From contig CAXXXS010000002.1 of NCBI GenBank assembly GCA_963665085.2, forward strand, positions 1,240,001 through 1,304,000: a DNA stretch of 64,000 nt. Direction: 5' to 3'. Below the pieces are notes generated by a model. The model worked only from the letters and a program-made list of their open reading frames with translations, did no database searches and was not told the origin of the DNA. This stretch comes from G963665085 sp963665085. Its GTDB lineage: Bacteria; Bacteroidota; Bacteroidia; Bacteroidales; JAAAOM01. Below are positions 36,812 through 46,561 of this stretch, piece after piece (the stretch's first letter is position 1; every line of letters begins with the position of its first letter). The position numbers were made by a program, and so were the translations under genes.

Positions 36812-38905
36812 TCAAACTCTAAAACCTATCACAAGCACATCATCTATTTGCCTGTAATTACCTTTCCATGAAGTAAAATTTTGTTCTAATAATTCTTTTT
36901 GCTCACTCATGGTTTTATCGCTAATTGAGCTTAATAGTTCCTTTAATCTTTTAATTAAAAATTTCTTTTTGGATTTTCCTCCGAATTGATCGGCATACCC
37001 ATCAGAAAAGATATAAAATGCATCACCTTCCTGGATTTCCACAACATTATTTTTGAATTCTTTAGCTCCCTGCCTAAAAATTCCAATTGGCATCTTATCT
37101 CCTGGAAGAACGGTAATCTCTTTGTTTCTTACAACAACAAGAGGATTAAAAGCACCTGCGAACTGTAACTTCGAATTATCTTTATCTACTACACAAAGGG
37201 CTATATCCATGCCATCCTGGCTTTCTCCTTCTCTTCCTGTTTGATGTAGTGATGTTACAACACGTATTCGTAATTCATTAAGAATCTCATTAGCTTTTAG
37301 TTCTTTGCTTGAATTAACAATTTCATTAAGAAAAGCAACCCCCAACATACTCATAAAAGCTCCGGGAACTCCATGCCCCGTACAATCAACCGCCGCAATA
37401 ACGGTTTGGCTGTCTTTTTTTGTTGTCCAGTAAAAATCTCCGCTTACAATGTCTTTGGGTTTAAACAAAAGAAAACATTCTGAAAACTCACCATGAAAAT
37501 TTTCATAAGGAGGCAACAATGCAGTCTGAATTTTTGAAGCATATTTTATACTATCTGTAATCGCTCTCTTCTGTTCATAAATCTGATCCCTTTGATTTTT
37601 TATTTCAAGGTTTTGTTCTCTTAATAATGCATTTGCCTTTTTCTTCTCTCTAAACTGTTTATAAAGCAAGGCTGAAAACAAAAGAATTAAAACAAAACCA
37701 AGTCCGATAGATAAGATTAATATCTTTTGTCGTTTGTTTTCAAGATTCTTTTGAGCAATTTCTGCTTTCTGTAATTCTATTTCCTGCTCTTTCTCTTTTG
37801 TTTCGTATTTGGTCTGTAATTCTGCAATCTGCTCTAAATAATCTTCTCTAAAAACCGTGTCCTTAAGCTCAGAATAATACTCAAAATATTCGAGTGACTT
37901 CTTATAATTACCAGTCTTCTTATATATGTCTGAATAAATTGCATAAAAATCAATTAAATCATTTTTAATTCCCAGCTCATTTGCCAACTCATATCCTTTA
38001 TCGAGATTAAAAAGAGCCTTATTAAAATCTTTCATCTCAATATATGTTTTTGCCAAAGACTGATAATTCAATGCCAGGTTGAGTTTATCATTTAATGTAA
38101 CATATATTTCTTCTGCTTCTTTTAGATTATTAATGGCCTGTTTATATTCATTTTTAATTATGTTAATATCAACAAGATTGTGCAAAGCATTTGCAATGCC
38201 TGGTAAATGATTTAGCGATCTAAAAAGAGTAAGGCTCTCCAAAATCTTTTTTTGAGCTTCATCATACTGTTTAAGCTCTTTAAGTACAAAACCAATATTA
38301 TTTGTCAGGTAAGCTACCCTGATAGTATCGCCCAGTTCCTGAAACAAATCCATCCCCTGGTTATAATAATCCAACGCTTTTTCATAATCAACGCCATAAT
38401 CATAATATACATTACCTATATTGCTTAATGATTTTGCTATATTTTCTTTATCACCAAGGTCTTCCTGTATCTCAAGTGCCTGTTGATAATATTGTATCGC
38501 AGTTTTAAAATCTCCCCACTGACGATAAATAACCCCAATATTATTAAGCATGAGGGCTTCATCACTCTTTTGTCCAGATTGTTGGGCTATCTCTAAGGAT
38601 TTTTTCCAATTATTTAATGCCTCTGCATAACTGGACTGATGATAAAATACCAATCCTAATTTTTGATATCCCTGTATCAGTAGGCTGTCATTTTCCAATT
38701 TTATTGATAGGTCGATTGATTTTAAGGCCGAAGCCTCTGCTTCTTCCCAATTACTTTCGTCTATATAAATTGATGTGAGATTGTTTAGTAATTCAATTTT
38801 TTTTATCTCTGAGGAGTTATTAAAAATAGTCTTTAAACTATCTGCATTATCCTGACTAAAAAGATTAAACGAAAAAAAAAGAAAAGTAACAACAAAGAAT
38901 CTCAT
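36812..38905 (-). CDS. TPR protein with SpoIIE-type PP2C phosphatase domain
   Basis: A 697-residue protein: a signal peptide (FFVVTFLFFSFNLFSQ), about seven or eight TPR repeats in residues 30-370 (ALNNWKKSLEIAQQSG, AIQYYQQALEIQEDLG, ALDYYNQGMDLFQELG), a coiled coil, one transmembrane helix at about 397-417 (ILILSIGLGFVLILLFSALLY), a second coiled coil, then a cytoplasmic SpoIIE/PP2C domain. Phosphatase motifs are SGDFYWT, AAVDCTGHGVPGAFMS, DGMDIALCVVD and the late FSDGYADQFGG. This layout is common in Bacteroidota and fits a periplasm-sensing, partner-switching regulator acting on an anti-sigma-factor antagonist. No cognate STAS or anti-sigma gene is nearby. Confidence 0.9.
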   Translation of the reverse strand: MRFFVVTFLFFSFNLFSQDNADSLKTIFNNSSEIKKIELLNNLTSIYIDESNWEEAEASALKSIDLSIKLENDSLLIQGYQKLGLVFYHQSSYAEALNNWKKSLEIAQQSGQKSDEALMLNNIGVIYRQWGDFKTAIQYYQQALEIQEDLGDKENIAKSLSNIGNVYYDYGVDYEKALDYYNQGMDLFQELGDTIRVAYLTNNIGFVLKELKQYDEAQKKILESLTLFRSLNHLPGIANALHNLVDINIIKNEYKQAINNLKEAEEIYVTLNDKLNLALNYQSLAKTYIEMKDFNKALFNLDKGYELANELGIKNDLIDFYAIYSDIYKKTGNYKKSLEYFEYYSELKDTVFREDYLEQIAELQTKYETKEKEQEIELQKAEIAQKNLENKRQKILILSIGLGFVLILLFSALLYKQFREKKKANALLREQNLEIKNQRDQIYEQKRAITDSIKYASKIQTALLPPYENFHGEFSECFLLFKPKDIVSGDFYWTTKKDSQTVIAAVDCTGHGVPGAFMSMLGVAFLNEIVNSSKELKANEILNELRIRVVTSLHQTGREGESQDGMDIALCVVDKDNSKLQFAGAFNPLVVVRNKEITVLPGDKMPIGIFRQGAKEFKNNVVEIQEGDAFYIFSDGYADQFGGKSKKKFLIKRLKELLSSISDKTMSEQKELLEQNFTSWKGNYRQIDDVLVIGFRV

Positions 38906-39023
38906 AATATAAAATATACTATTTGCATACTTTATTAAAAATAGGAAATTAAAGTCAAAAAAAGAACATTGTGTATGAACTATTTAGAATGCTATTTATT
39001 CAAAAAGGGACATTCGAACAAAT

Positions 39024-39103
39024 AAAAAAAGACTGTTCAAAAAGTAAACCTGACAGTTTTCAGTAATTTATTTACTAACAACCAAATGACTTTTTGAACA
39101 GTC
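39024..39103. repeat. Palindromic composite element, copy 2 (probable terminator of lpdA)
   Basis: Positions 39031-39045 and 39089-39103 are perfect 15-base inverted repeats (GACTGTTCAAAAAGT). A run of seven A lies outside the left arm, so on the minus strand the stem is followed by seven T, just past the lpdA stop (39125). The loop contains ACCTGACAG, a motif shared with the element at 30309-30434. The arms share the CTGTYCAA / AGT pattern with that copy. Confidence 0.75.
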
Positions 39104-39124
39104 CCAATCTGAAAAAATGATATT

Positions 39125-40513
39125 TTATAAATGTATCACCTCGCCATAAGCTGCTGCTGCTGCTTCCATCACAGCTTCAGACATAGTTGGGTGAGGATGA
39201 ACAGATTTTATAATCTCCATACCTGTTGTTTCAAGATTTCTTGCAGCAACAATTTCGGCAATCATCTCTGTTACATTAGCGCCTATCATATGTGCGCCAA
39301 TTAACTCACCATACTTATTGTCAAATATTAATTTAACAAAACCATCTTTTGCCCCTGCAGAACTCGCTTTACCAGAAGCAGAAAAGGGGAATTTCCCAAC
39401 TTTAATATCTAATCCAGCTTCTTTAGCTTTCTTTTCTGTTATTCCAACAGAAGCAACTTCTGGAGTTGTATATGTACATCCAGGGATGTTATCATAATTA
39501 ATAGGATTAGGATGATGCCCACAGAACTTCTCAACACATGTTATCGCTTCTGCAGATGCTACATGTGCCAATGCCTGTCCATGTACAATATCTCCAATTG
39601 CATAAACTCCTTCTACATTTGTTCTATAGAACTCATCAACCTTAACTTTGCCATTCTCGAGTTCAACTCCAACCTCTTCTAATCCTATACCTTCAAGATT
39701 AGGAGAAATACCTACAGCAGATAGAACGATTTCTGCTTCATGGTTTTCAACACCTTTTTTCGTTTTTATTTCAACCTTGCAGATATCACCTTCAACTTTA
39801 ACACTTTCTACTGTAGAAGAAGTTAAAACTTTCATCCCCGTTTTTTTGAAAGAACGTTCTAATTGTTTTGAAACTTCCTCATCCTCAACAGGTACAATAT
39901 TTGGCATAAATTCCACCAGGGTAACTTGTGTTCCCATCGTCTGATAGAAATTTGCAAACTCACTGCCAATTGCTCCAGAACCAACAACAATCATTGATTC
40001 AGGAAGCTTCTTAAGTGTTAACGCTTTTCTATAACCAATAATTTTTTCGCCGTCTTGTTTTAGATTTGGGAGCTCTCTGGATCTAGCCCCTGTTGCCAAA
40101 ATAATATGATCTGCTGTATATTTTTCAGATTTTCCTTCGACTAAAACTTCAACAGTCTTATTATCAACAATTTTCCCGAATCCTTTCAGATGATCAATCT
40201 TATTTTTTTTGAATAAAAACTGGACCCCCTTACTCATTCCTTCAGCAACACCACGGCTTCTTTCCACTACTTTTGTAAAATCAGCTGTTGCTTCACCTTT
40301 TATCTCAATTCCATACTCTGCAGCATGTTTAACATAATCATATACTTGTGCACTTTTAAGCAGTGATTTGGTAGGAATACATCCCCAGTTCAAGCATATA
40401 CCGCCAATTTCAGCCATTTCTACAACGCCAACTTTTTTACCTAGTTGCGATGCCCGAATTGCTGCGACATAACCTCCGGGGCCACTTCCTATTACTATAA
40501 CATCATATTTCAT
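39125..40513 (-). CDS. lpdA: Dihydrolipoyl dehydrogenase
   Basis: A 462-residue flavoprotein disulfide reductase, the E3 subunit of 2-oxoacid dehydrogenase or glycine cleavage complexes. The FAD motif GSGPGGYVAAIRA is at the N-terminus and the redox disulfide is in GGICLNWGCIPTKS. The NAD motif is VVGSGAIGSEFANF, and the second FAD contact YAIGDIV is present. The C-terminal HPHPTMSEAVMEAAAAA holds the catalytic His-Glu dyad of the partner subunit. Length and motifs are standard. It stands alone without E1 or E2 genes and ends at a strong palindromic terminator. Related reductases (mercuric, glutathione) lack this exact C-terminus. Confidence 0.95.
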   Translation of the reverse strand: MKYDVIVIGSGPGGYVAAIRASQLGKKVGVVEMAEIGGICLNWGCIPTKSLLKSAQVYDYVKHAAEYGIEIKGEATADFTKVVERSRGVAEGMSKGVQFLFKKNKIDHLKGFGKIVDNKTVEVLVEGKSEKYTADHIILATGARSRELPNLKQDGEKIIGYRKALTLKKLPESMIVVGSGAIGSEFANFYQTMGTQVTLVEFMPNIVPVEDEEVSKQLERSFKKTGMKVLTSSTVESVKVEGDICKVEIKTKKGVENHEAEIVLSAVGISPNLEGIGLEEVGVELENGKVKVDEFYRTNVEGVYAIGDIVHGQALAHVASAEAITCVEKFCGHHPNPINYDNIPGCTYTTPEVASVGITEKKAKEAGLDIKVGKFPFSASGKASSAGAKDGFVKLIFDNKYGELIGAHMIGANVTEMIAEIVAARNLETTGMEIIKSVHPHPTMSEAVMEAAAAAYGEVIHL

Positions 40514-40803
40514 TATATATTTATTTAATAGTTAATAACGAATAAACATTCCGATAAACAAAAGTAGATGAATTTTTGTTGAATTTTTTTTAATTGATAT
40601 TTGCAAAACCTTTATTTGATGCCCTAGCCAAAGTAGAAAAAATTCTTCTATTATAACAATTTTATGTTATCTGATTTGTTTTAATATTAAATTTAGACAA
40701 TTAAGTCTGTATCCAATACAGTTAAGACAATGAATCTAAAAAAAGACTTTTTTTATTATTTACTTTACTCTATTCGTTTCTCTAATTGTTCAAGAAAATT
40801 CGT

Positions 40804-43035
40804 ATGAAACTATTAAAATATAGCGCATTCATTATTTTGCTAACTGCTTTTCAAATAACATACAGCCAGGAAGAAAGGCCAAAAGTAGGCCTTGTTTTAA
40901 GTGGTGGTGGAGCTAAAGGTTTAGCCCATGTTGGTGTTTTAAAAGTGATTGACGAACTTGGAATTCCTATTGATTATGTTGGGGGAACATCTATGGGAAG
41001 TATTGTCGGCGGATTGTATGCAATTGGATATGATGCAAAAACACTTGAAGAAATTATCCTTCTGCAGGATTGGAACTACTTACTGGCAGATGAGATTACA
41101 AAAAAAAATATGTCTGTTGATGAAAAACAGGAACAGGCTAGGTATTTTATCTCTTTTCCCGTTCAAAAATTTAAAGTTAACTTACCAAGTGGGCTTCGTA
41201 CCGGACAAAACGTATCAATGTTACTATCAAGGCTGGCTTTACCTGTTCATCACATTGATGATTTCAACCAGTTTAAACGCCCGTTTATCTGCGTTGCCAC
41301 AGATATGGAATCTGGGGATTATGTTGTACTAAATAAAGGTTATCTGCCTGATGCAGTTCGAGCAAGCATGGCAATACCGAGTGTTTTTACTCCTATTGTT
41401 ATCGATGACAAATTATTAGTTGATGGTGGTTTAGTTAACAATTTTCCTGCTGAAGAGGTGAAAAAAATGGGCGCCGACATATTAATAGGAGTAAACCTGG
41501 GGTACAAAATGCACGATAAAACCAATCTAAATTCACTTGCAGGTATTCTGGAACAAGCTTTATTTTTTCAATCGAATGAGAAATACATCGCTTCCCGCAA
41601 AGTTTGTGATATTCTTATTGAACCTGATGTTGGAGAAAATGATGCAACAAGTTTCTCAAATGCAGCTGAACTAATTGAACAAGGAGAAAAAGCTGCAAGG
41701 GACATTTATCCTCAACTCAAAGAACTGGCAGAAAAACTAAAAAAATACGATTATACCCCTCCTCCAAGTCCTATTTTAAAAATTGATTCTGTTTTTGTTT
41801 CATCGCTGGAAATCCAGGGATTAAATAAAGTTTCTAAAAAATTTCTTTTGGGAAAATTACGTTTAACCATCCCTGGTTCAATAACTATTGAAGAACTTGA
41901 ATCCGGCATAGAAAGAGTATATGGAACTTTATTTTTCGATATGGTTACCTACAAACTGGAACCTGCTGGAAACAGTGTTAAACTTATTATAAGAGTCGTA
42001 GAAAAAACCACAAACCTTTTCAGGGTTGGAGCACATTATGACAGTGATTTTAATGCCAGTCTATTATTAAATACGACATTTAGAAATGCTTTAATAAAAG
42101 GTTCTAAATTTAATCTCGACTTCCAGCTTGGTGAATATCCCCGATTCAAAGGAGCATATTTGATAAACACAGGATGGAAACCACGGGAAAACCTATTCCT
42201 ATCACCCGACTACCAACTTGGGTGGTTACCTGATATTGGTGTAAGCATGGAGGCAAACAAATTTAAAATTTATAACTATGTTGAAGGGAAAAAATCTGCC
42301 AGTTATTTATACTATCAAAATCAACTCAGTTTATTTATACAGAGTGGCCTTACCAATTCCTTGCTCTTCTCTGCAGGTGCCAGGCTCGAACACTCCCGAA
42401 TTGTTGGAGAAATAATTTCCAGTGGTATAGATATACCGGAATCGCGAAACAGATTCCTGAATTTTTACAGCTCATTGAAAATTGATTCCTATGATCGCGA
42501 TGTTTACCCTCACAGTGGAGTAAAATTAAATCTAAAAGGAGAATACATTAAAGATATTGGCATGGGTGAATTTAAATACGGAAATTTCACCAGATTATCC
42601 ATGACGTCAAGCCATGCTATACGATTAGCACCCAAAGGAACCCTTATCATTAATTACAATGCCGGGATAACTTTTAAAGATTCTATTCCTGTTGATTACA
42701 ATTTTTTTGTTGGTGGTTTAAACCACATCAATTTCAACAACAGTGTATTTCAATTCGCTGGTTTGGAATTTCTTGAAAAATCGAATCAAAATGCTATGAT
42801 GTTGGGATTAAATCTTCAGCTGGAACCCTTTCGCGATAACTTTATCATTATAAGAGCTAATGCGGCTAAAATAACTTCAACATATGAGGACTTTTTTAAT
42901 GACAAAGGAATTATTAAAGGACTTGGCCTTACCTATGGATACAACAGCTTTTTTGGTCCCATTGAATTTAGCGTTAGTAAAGGAATAAATGATATGCCAT
43001 GGTCTAGTTTTATCAATATTGGATATTGGTTTTAA
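40804..43035 (+). CDS. Patatin-like phospholipase with POTRA and outer-membrane barrel domains
   Basis: A 743-residue exported protein (signal MKLLKYSAFIILLTAFQITY, cleaved near SQ). The patatin domain has SGGGAKGLAHVG (33-44), the elbow GTSMG with Ser63, and Asp207 in VDGGLVNNFP. A POTRA-like segment follows (VSSLEIQGLNKVSKKFLLGKL), then a 16-strand-type surface-antigen barrel ending GPIEFSVSKGIND...INIGYWF with the aromatic C-terminal residue expected for BAM insertion. This is the RssA/PlpD-like layout used by type Vd autotransporters and by many Bacteroidota. The frame extends 6 codons upstream to a TTG, but ATG 40804 gives the better signal. It converges on meaB with 17 bases between stops. 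Confidence 0.9.
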   Translation: MKLLKYSAFIILLTAFQITYSQEERPKVGLVLSGGGAKGLAHVGVLKVIDELGIPIDYVGGTSMGSIVGGLYAIGYDAKTLEEIILLQDWNYLLADEITKKNMSVDEKQEQARYFISFPVQKFKVNLPSGLRTGQNVSMLLSRLALPVHHIDDFNQFKRPFICVATDMESGDYVVLNKGYLPDAVRASMAIPSVFTPIVIDDKLLVDGGLVNNFPAEEVKKMGADILIGVNLGYKMHDKTNLNSLAGILEQALFFQSNEKYIASRKVCDILIEPDVGENDATSFSNAAELIEQGEKAARDIYPQLKELAEKLKKYDYTPPPSPILKIDSVFVSSLEIQGLNKVSKKFLLGKLRLTIPGSITIEELESGIERVYGTLFFDMVTYKLEPAGNSVKLIIRVVEKTTNLFRVGAHYDSDFNASLLLNTTFRNALIKGSKFNLDFQLGEYPRFKGAYLINTGWKPRENLFLSPDYQLGWLPDIGVSMEANKFKIYNYVEGKKSASYLYYQNQLSLFIQSGLTNSLLFSAGARLEHSRIVGEIISSGIDIPESRNRFLNFYSSLKIDSYDRDVYPHSGVKLNLKGEYIKDIGMGEFKYGNFTRLSMTSSHAIRLAPKGTLIINYNAGITFKDSIPVDYNFFVGGLNHINFNNSVFQFAGLEFLEKSNQNAMMLGLNLQLEPFRDNFIIIRANAAKITSTYEDFFNDKGIIKGLGLTYGYNSFFGPIEFSVSKGINDMPWSSFINIGYWF

Positions 43036-43052
43036 TCTTTTCAAATTAGAAC

Positions 43053-44132
43053 CTACTTTAAATATCCATTTAAAAGTTCTTTTGCAGCAATAAAAGAACT
43101 AATTCTATCTTCGAGGACCATTTTCTCTAACTCTGTCAATTTATCAAGTATCAATTTATTTTGATAAAAATTATCTTTCAATCCTTGGTTGATTGTTTCA
43201 TACATCCAGTATTTTGCCTGCTGGCTTCTTTTCTGATTAAAGAAACCATTTCCTTTTGTGTGTTCAACATAAGAATTAATTACTTCCCATATATTTTCCA
43301 ATCCTACTTTTTCTAATGAAGATGCTGTTAATACTTTGGGAGACCATTTTGATTCTGGAAGTGGAAATAAATGAAGTGCATTCTCATATTCCCGTTTTGC
43401 CTGTTCTGCTTTAATTTTATTCGCGCCATCTGCTTTTGTAATAACAATAGCATCGGCCATTTCCATGATACCTCGCTTAATTCCCTGCAATTCGTCGCCA
43501 GCACCAGCAAGCATCAGGAGAAGAAAAAAATCAACCATAGAATGCACAGCAGTTTCTGATTGCCCCACTCCTACTGTCTCAATAAAAATCCTGTCAAAAC
43601 CAGCTGCCTCACATAAAACAATACTTTCTCTTGTTTTTCTTGCTACCCCGCCTAGAGAGCCTGCAGAAGGGGAAGGTCGAATAAATGCATCTTTATCAAC
43701 CGATAAATCTTCCATTCTTGTTTTATCTCCAAGAATACTTCCTTTTGTCCTTTCGCTACTTGGATCAATTGCCAACACCGCAAGTTTATGTCCTGTAGAT
43801 GTTATTTTTTTTCCTATTGCTTCAATAAAAGTACTTTTTCCAACTCCAGGGACCCCGGTTATTCCAATCCGAATTGATTCTCCTGCAAAAGGCAAACACT
43901 TCTCAATAATCTGTTGGGCTACCTCCTGGTGTTCTGGCAATGAACTTTCTACTAACGTAATTGCCTGACTTAATACCGATCTATCTCCTTTTCTAATCCC
44001 TTCAACAAAATCCTGTACAGAATATTTTTTTCTCTTTAGCTTCCTGAAATTTTTTATCGCATTTGCATTTACAGAAGGCGGTTGAGGAACTCCGTCATTA
44101 ACTTGTAGTGCACTTTTAAATTTCTCTTCCAT
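43053..44132 (-). CDS. meaB: Methylmalonyl-CoA mutase-associated GTPase MeaB
   Basis: A 359-residue G3E-family GTPase that loads and protects the adenosylcobalamin cofactor of methylmalonyl-CoA mutase. The P-loop is GVPGVGKST (about 93-101), and AIDPSSERTKGSILGDKTRM is the switch region typical of MeaB/ArgK. FIETVGVGQSE is the Walker B/switch II element, and ITKADGANK carries the base-recognition motif. Length is normal. The mutase genes (mutA/mutB) are not in the window, although MeaB is often next to them. Bacteroidota use this pathway to make propionate or to run the reverse reaction. Confidence 0.93.
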   Translation of the reverse strand: MEEKFKSALQVNDGVPQPPSVNANAIKNFRKLKRKKYSVQDFVEGIRKGDRSVLSQAITLVESSLPEHQEVAQQIIEKCLPFAGESIRIGITGVPGVGKSTFIEAIGKKITSTGHKLAVLAIDPSSERTKGSILGDKTRMEDLSVDKDAFIRPSPSAGSLGGVARKTRESIVLCEAAGFDRIFIETVGVGQSETAVHSMVDFFLLLMLAGAGDELQGIKRGIMEMADAIVITKADGANKIKAEQAKREYENALHLFPLPESKWSPKVLTASSLEKVGLENIWEVINSYVEHTKGNGFFNQKRSQQAKYWMYETINQGLKDNFYQNKLILDKLTELEKMVLEDRISSFIAAKELLNGYLK

Positions 44133-44253
44133 GAGAACAAAGTTAAATTAGTTATTAGAAAAAAATGAATAATATTTTAAACAACATATAAACCAGAAAA
44201 GGATTTCTTATGTTTTGCAGTATATAAGCTGCAAATTAATTATTCTTTCTTCC

Positions 44254-44261
44254 TATCTTTG
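44254..44261 (+). promoter_or_regulatory. Candidate -7 promoter box for the type III glutamine synthetase gene
   Basis: TATCTTTG matches the Bacteroidota -7 consensus TAnnTTTG and lies 31 bases before the start codon at 44293, which would give a leader of about 25 bases. A TTTG at 44214-44217 is too far upstream for the usual spacing. Confidence 0.4.
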
Positions 44262-44292
44262 TCAAACTGTAAGTAGAAATAAAAAGTAGAAT

Positions 44293-46482
44293 ATGGCAAT
44301 TGTAAGATTTACAGCTTTACAGGAAGCTTACTCAAATAAACCGATACCTGTTACTCCCCCGTCAAAACTTACCTCTGATTATTTTGGCGAGAATGTTTTT
44401 GACAACAAAAAAATGGAAAAGTACCTTTCCAAAGAAGCTTTCGTGCATGTAATGGAAGCTATTGAACAAGGCACAAAGATAGACAGAAAAGTAGCCGACC
44501 AGGTAGCAACCGGAATGAAAGCCTGGGCAATGGAAAAAGGTGCAACACACTATACTCACTGGTTTCAACCTCTAACAGAAGGAACGGCAGAAAAACATGA
44601 TGCTTTTCTTGAGTATGACAATTATGGTGGCGTTATCGAAACTTTTTCAGGTCAATTACTGGCACAGCAAGAACCAGATGCATCAAGCTTCCCTAGTGGC
44701 GGTATCAGAAATACATTTGAAGCAAGAGGGTACACTGCATGGGATCCAACTTCTCCTGCATTTATTATTGGCAGGACACTTAGTATTCCTACTATTTTTG
44801 TTTCTTATACCGGTGAAGCACTTGACCATAAAACCCCTTTATTAAAAGCACTTAATTTAATAGACAAAGCCGCTGTTGATGTTTGCCAATATTTTGATAA
44901 ATACGTTTCTAAAGTATATGCAACTTTGGGGTGTGAGCAAGAATACTTTCTTGTTGATGAAGCCCTCTTTAATGCTCGCCCTGATTTATTATTAAGTGGC
45001 AGAACTCTTATGGGACATGCTTCAGCTAAAGATCAGCAGTTGGAGGATCATTACTTTAGTGCAATCCCTGAACGTACAACTGCTTTTATGCAAGATCTTG
45101 AAATAGAAGCATACAAGCTTGGAATCCCCTTAAAAACAAGACATAATGAGGTAGCCCCTAACCAATATGAATGTGCCCCAATTTTCGAAGAATGCAATCT
45201 GGCTGTCGATCACAACACCCTCATCATGGACTTAATGAAACGTGTAGCAAGAAGGCATTCATTCAGGGCAATTCATCATGAAAAACCATTTAAAAACATT
45301 AATGGTTCTGGAAAACACAATAACTGGTCGTTAATGACAGATACCGGAATAAATCTATTATCTCCGGGACGCAACCCAAAAACGAACCTTCAGTTTCTTA
45401 CTTTCCTAGTAAATACAGTAAAAGCAGTTCACAACCATGCTGATTTACTAAGAGCAAGTGTTGTATCTGCAGGAAACTCTCATCGACTTGGGGCAAACGA
45501 AGCCCCTCCTTCAATAATGAGCGTTTTTGTTGGTAGTCAATTGTCAGATATCCTTGAGGAGATTGAACAAAAAGTAACTTCAAGGAAAATGACTCCAGAT
45601 GAAAAAACAGAACTAAAACTAAATATTGGAAAGATTCCACAGATTTTACTGGACAATACAGATAGAAACCGTACATCTCCTTTTGCATTTACGGGAAACA
45701 AATTCGAGTTTCGTGCTGTTGGTTCTTCAACAAATTCCGCTGCCCCAATGATTGCATTAAACTCAGCTGTTGCAGAACAGCTTATCCAGTTTAAAAAAGA
45801 TGTTGATGCAATTATTTCTAAAGGGGTGAAAAAAGATGAAGCTGTGTTCCAGGTTTTAAGGAGATATATTATCGATTCAAAGCCTATTCGTTTTGAAGGA
45901 AACAGCTACGGAGAAGAATGGGTTAAAGAAGCAGAAAAACGAGGACTTTCAAATATCACAAGTGTTCCATTGGCTTTAGATGCTTATTTATCTGAATCAT
46001 CAAAAAAGATGTTTTCTAAAACAAATGTCCTTTCTGAAAGAGAATTAGAGGCTAGAACCACAGTAAGGTTGGATATCTACACAAAACAAATCCAGATTGA
46101 AGCCAGAATACTTGGTGATTTAGCTTTAAACCACATTGCCCCTACGGCAATAAGGTATCAAACTGAATTATTAGAAAATGTAAAAAAACTCAAAGAAGTA
46201 TTTAGTGATGCTGAATACAAAGAATTAGTTGGTTCCCGATTAGAGCTAATAAAAACAATTTCTAAGCATACTTCAACTATCAAATTGAAAGTAAATGAAA
46301 TGATAGAAGCCAGAAAAGTCGCAAATAAGATTGATGATGCGAAAGAAAAGGCTATAAAATATTCAAAAGATGTATATCCTTATCTGGATGAAATACGCTA
46401 CCACATAGATAAATTAGAATTAATAGTAGATGACGAATATTGGCCACTTCCTAAGTACAGGGAATTATTATTTATCCAATAG
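44293..46482 (+). CDS. glnN: Glutamine synthetase type III
   Basis: A 729-residue type III glutamine synthetase, which condenses glutamate and ammonia with ATP. Type III hallmarks are the long N-terminal region (VRFTALQEAYSNKPIPVTPP, THYTHWFQPLTEGTAEKHD), GCEQEYFLVDE with catalytic Glu ligands, KTRHNEVAPNQYECAPIFE, the ATP-binding GSGKHNNWSL, and RLGANEAPPSIMS. It ends in a C-terminal helical region (QIQIEARILGDLALNHIAP). This form is usual in Bacteroidota and cyanobacteria and forms dodecamers. It converges on a type II-like enzyme at 46562 through a shared terminator. The start ATG is preceded by a TATCTTTG box. Confidence 0.96.
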   Translation: MAIVRFTALQEAYSNKPIPVTPPSKLTSDYFGENVFDNKKMEKYLSKEAFVHVMEAIEQGTKIDRKVADQVATGMKAWAMEKGATHYTHWFQPLTEGTAEKHDAFLEYDNYGGVIETFSGQLLAQQEPDASSFPSGGIRNTFEARGYTAWDPTSPAFIIGRTLSIPTIFVSYTGEALDHKTPLLKALNLIDKAAVDVCQYFDKYVSKVYATLGCEQEYFLVDEALFNARPDLLLSGRTLMGHASAKDQQLEDHYFSAIPERTTAFMQDLEIEAYKLGIPLKTRHNEVAPNQYECAPIFEECNLAVDHNTLIMDLMKRVARRHSFRAIHHEKPFKNINGSGKHNNWSLMTDTGINLLSPGRNPKTNLQFLTFLVNTVKAVHNHADLLRASVVSAGNSHRLGANEAPPSIMSVFVGSQLSDILEEIEQKVTSRKMTPDEKTELKLNIGKIPQILLDNTDRNRTSPFAFTGNKFEFRAVGSSTNSAAPMIALNSAVAEQLIQFKKDVDAIISKGVKKDEAVFQVLRRYIIDSKPIRFEGNSYGEEWVKEAEKRGLSNITSVPLALDAYLSESSKKMFSKTNVLSERELEARTTVRLDIYTKQIQIEARILGDLALNHIAPTAIRYQTELLENVKKLKEVFSDAEYKELVGSRLELIKTISKHTSTIKLKVNEMIEARKVANKIDDAKEKAIKYSKDVYPYLDEIRYHIDKLELIVDDEYWPLPKYRELLFIQ

Positions 46483-46506
46483 AATCACCTTAAAAAAAAT
46501 GAAATA

Positions 46507-46539
46507 AAAAAGGGAAGGCATTAAGAACCTTCCCTTTTT
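46507..46539. terminator. Bidirectional terminator between the two glutamine synthetase genes
   Basis: AGGGAAGG (46511-46518) pairs exactly with CCTTCCCT (46528-46535), flanked by A-run and T-run on the two sides. It can therefore end transcripts arriving from both directions. Confidence 0.85.
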
Positions 46540-46561
46540 ATTTGATTCGCTAAAACTATAA

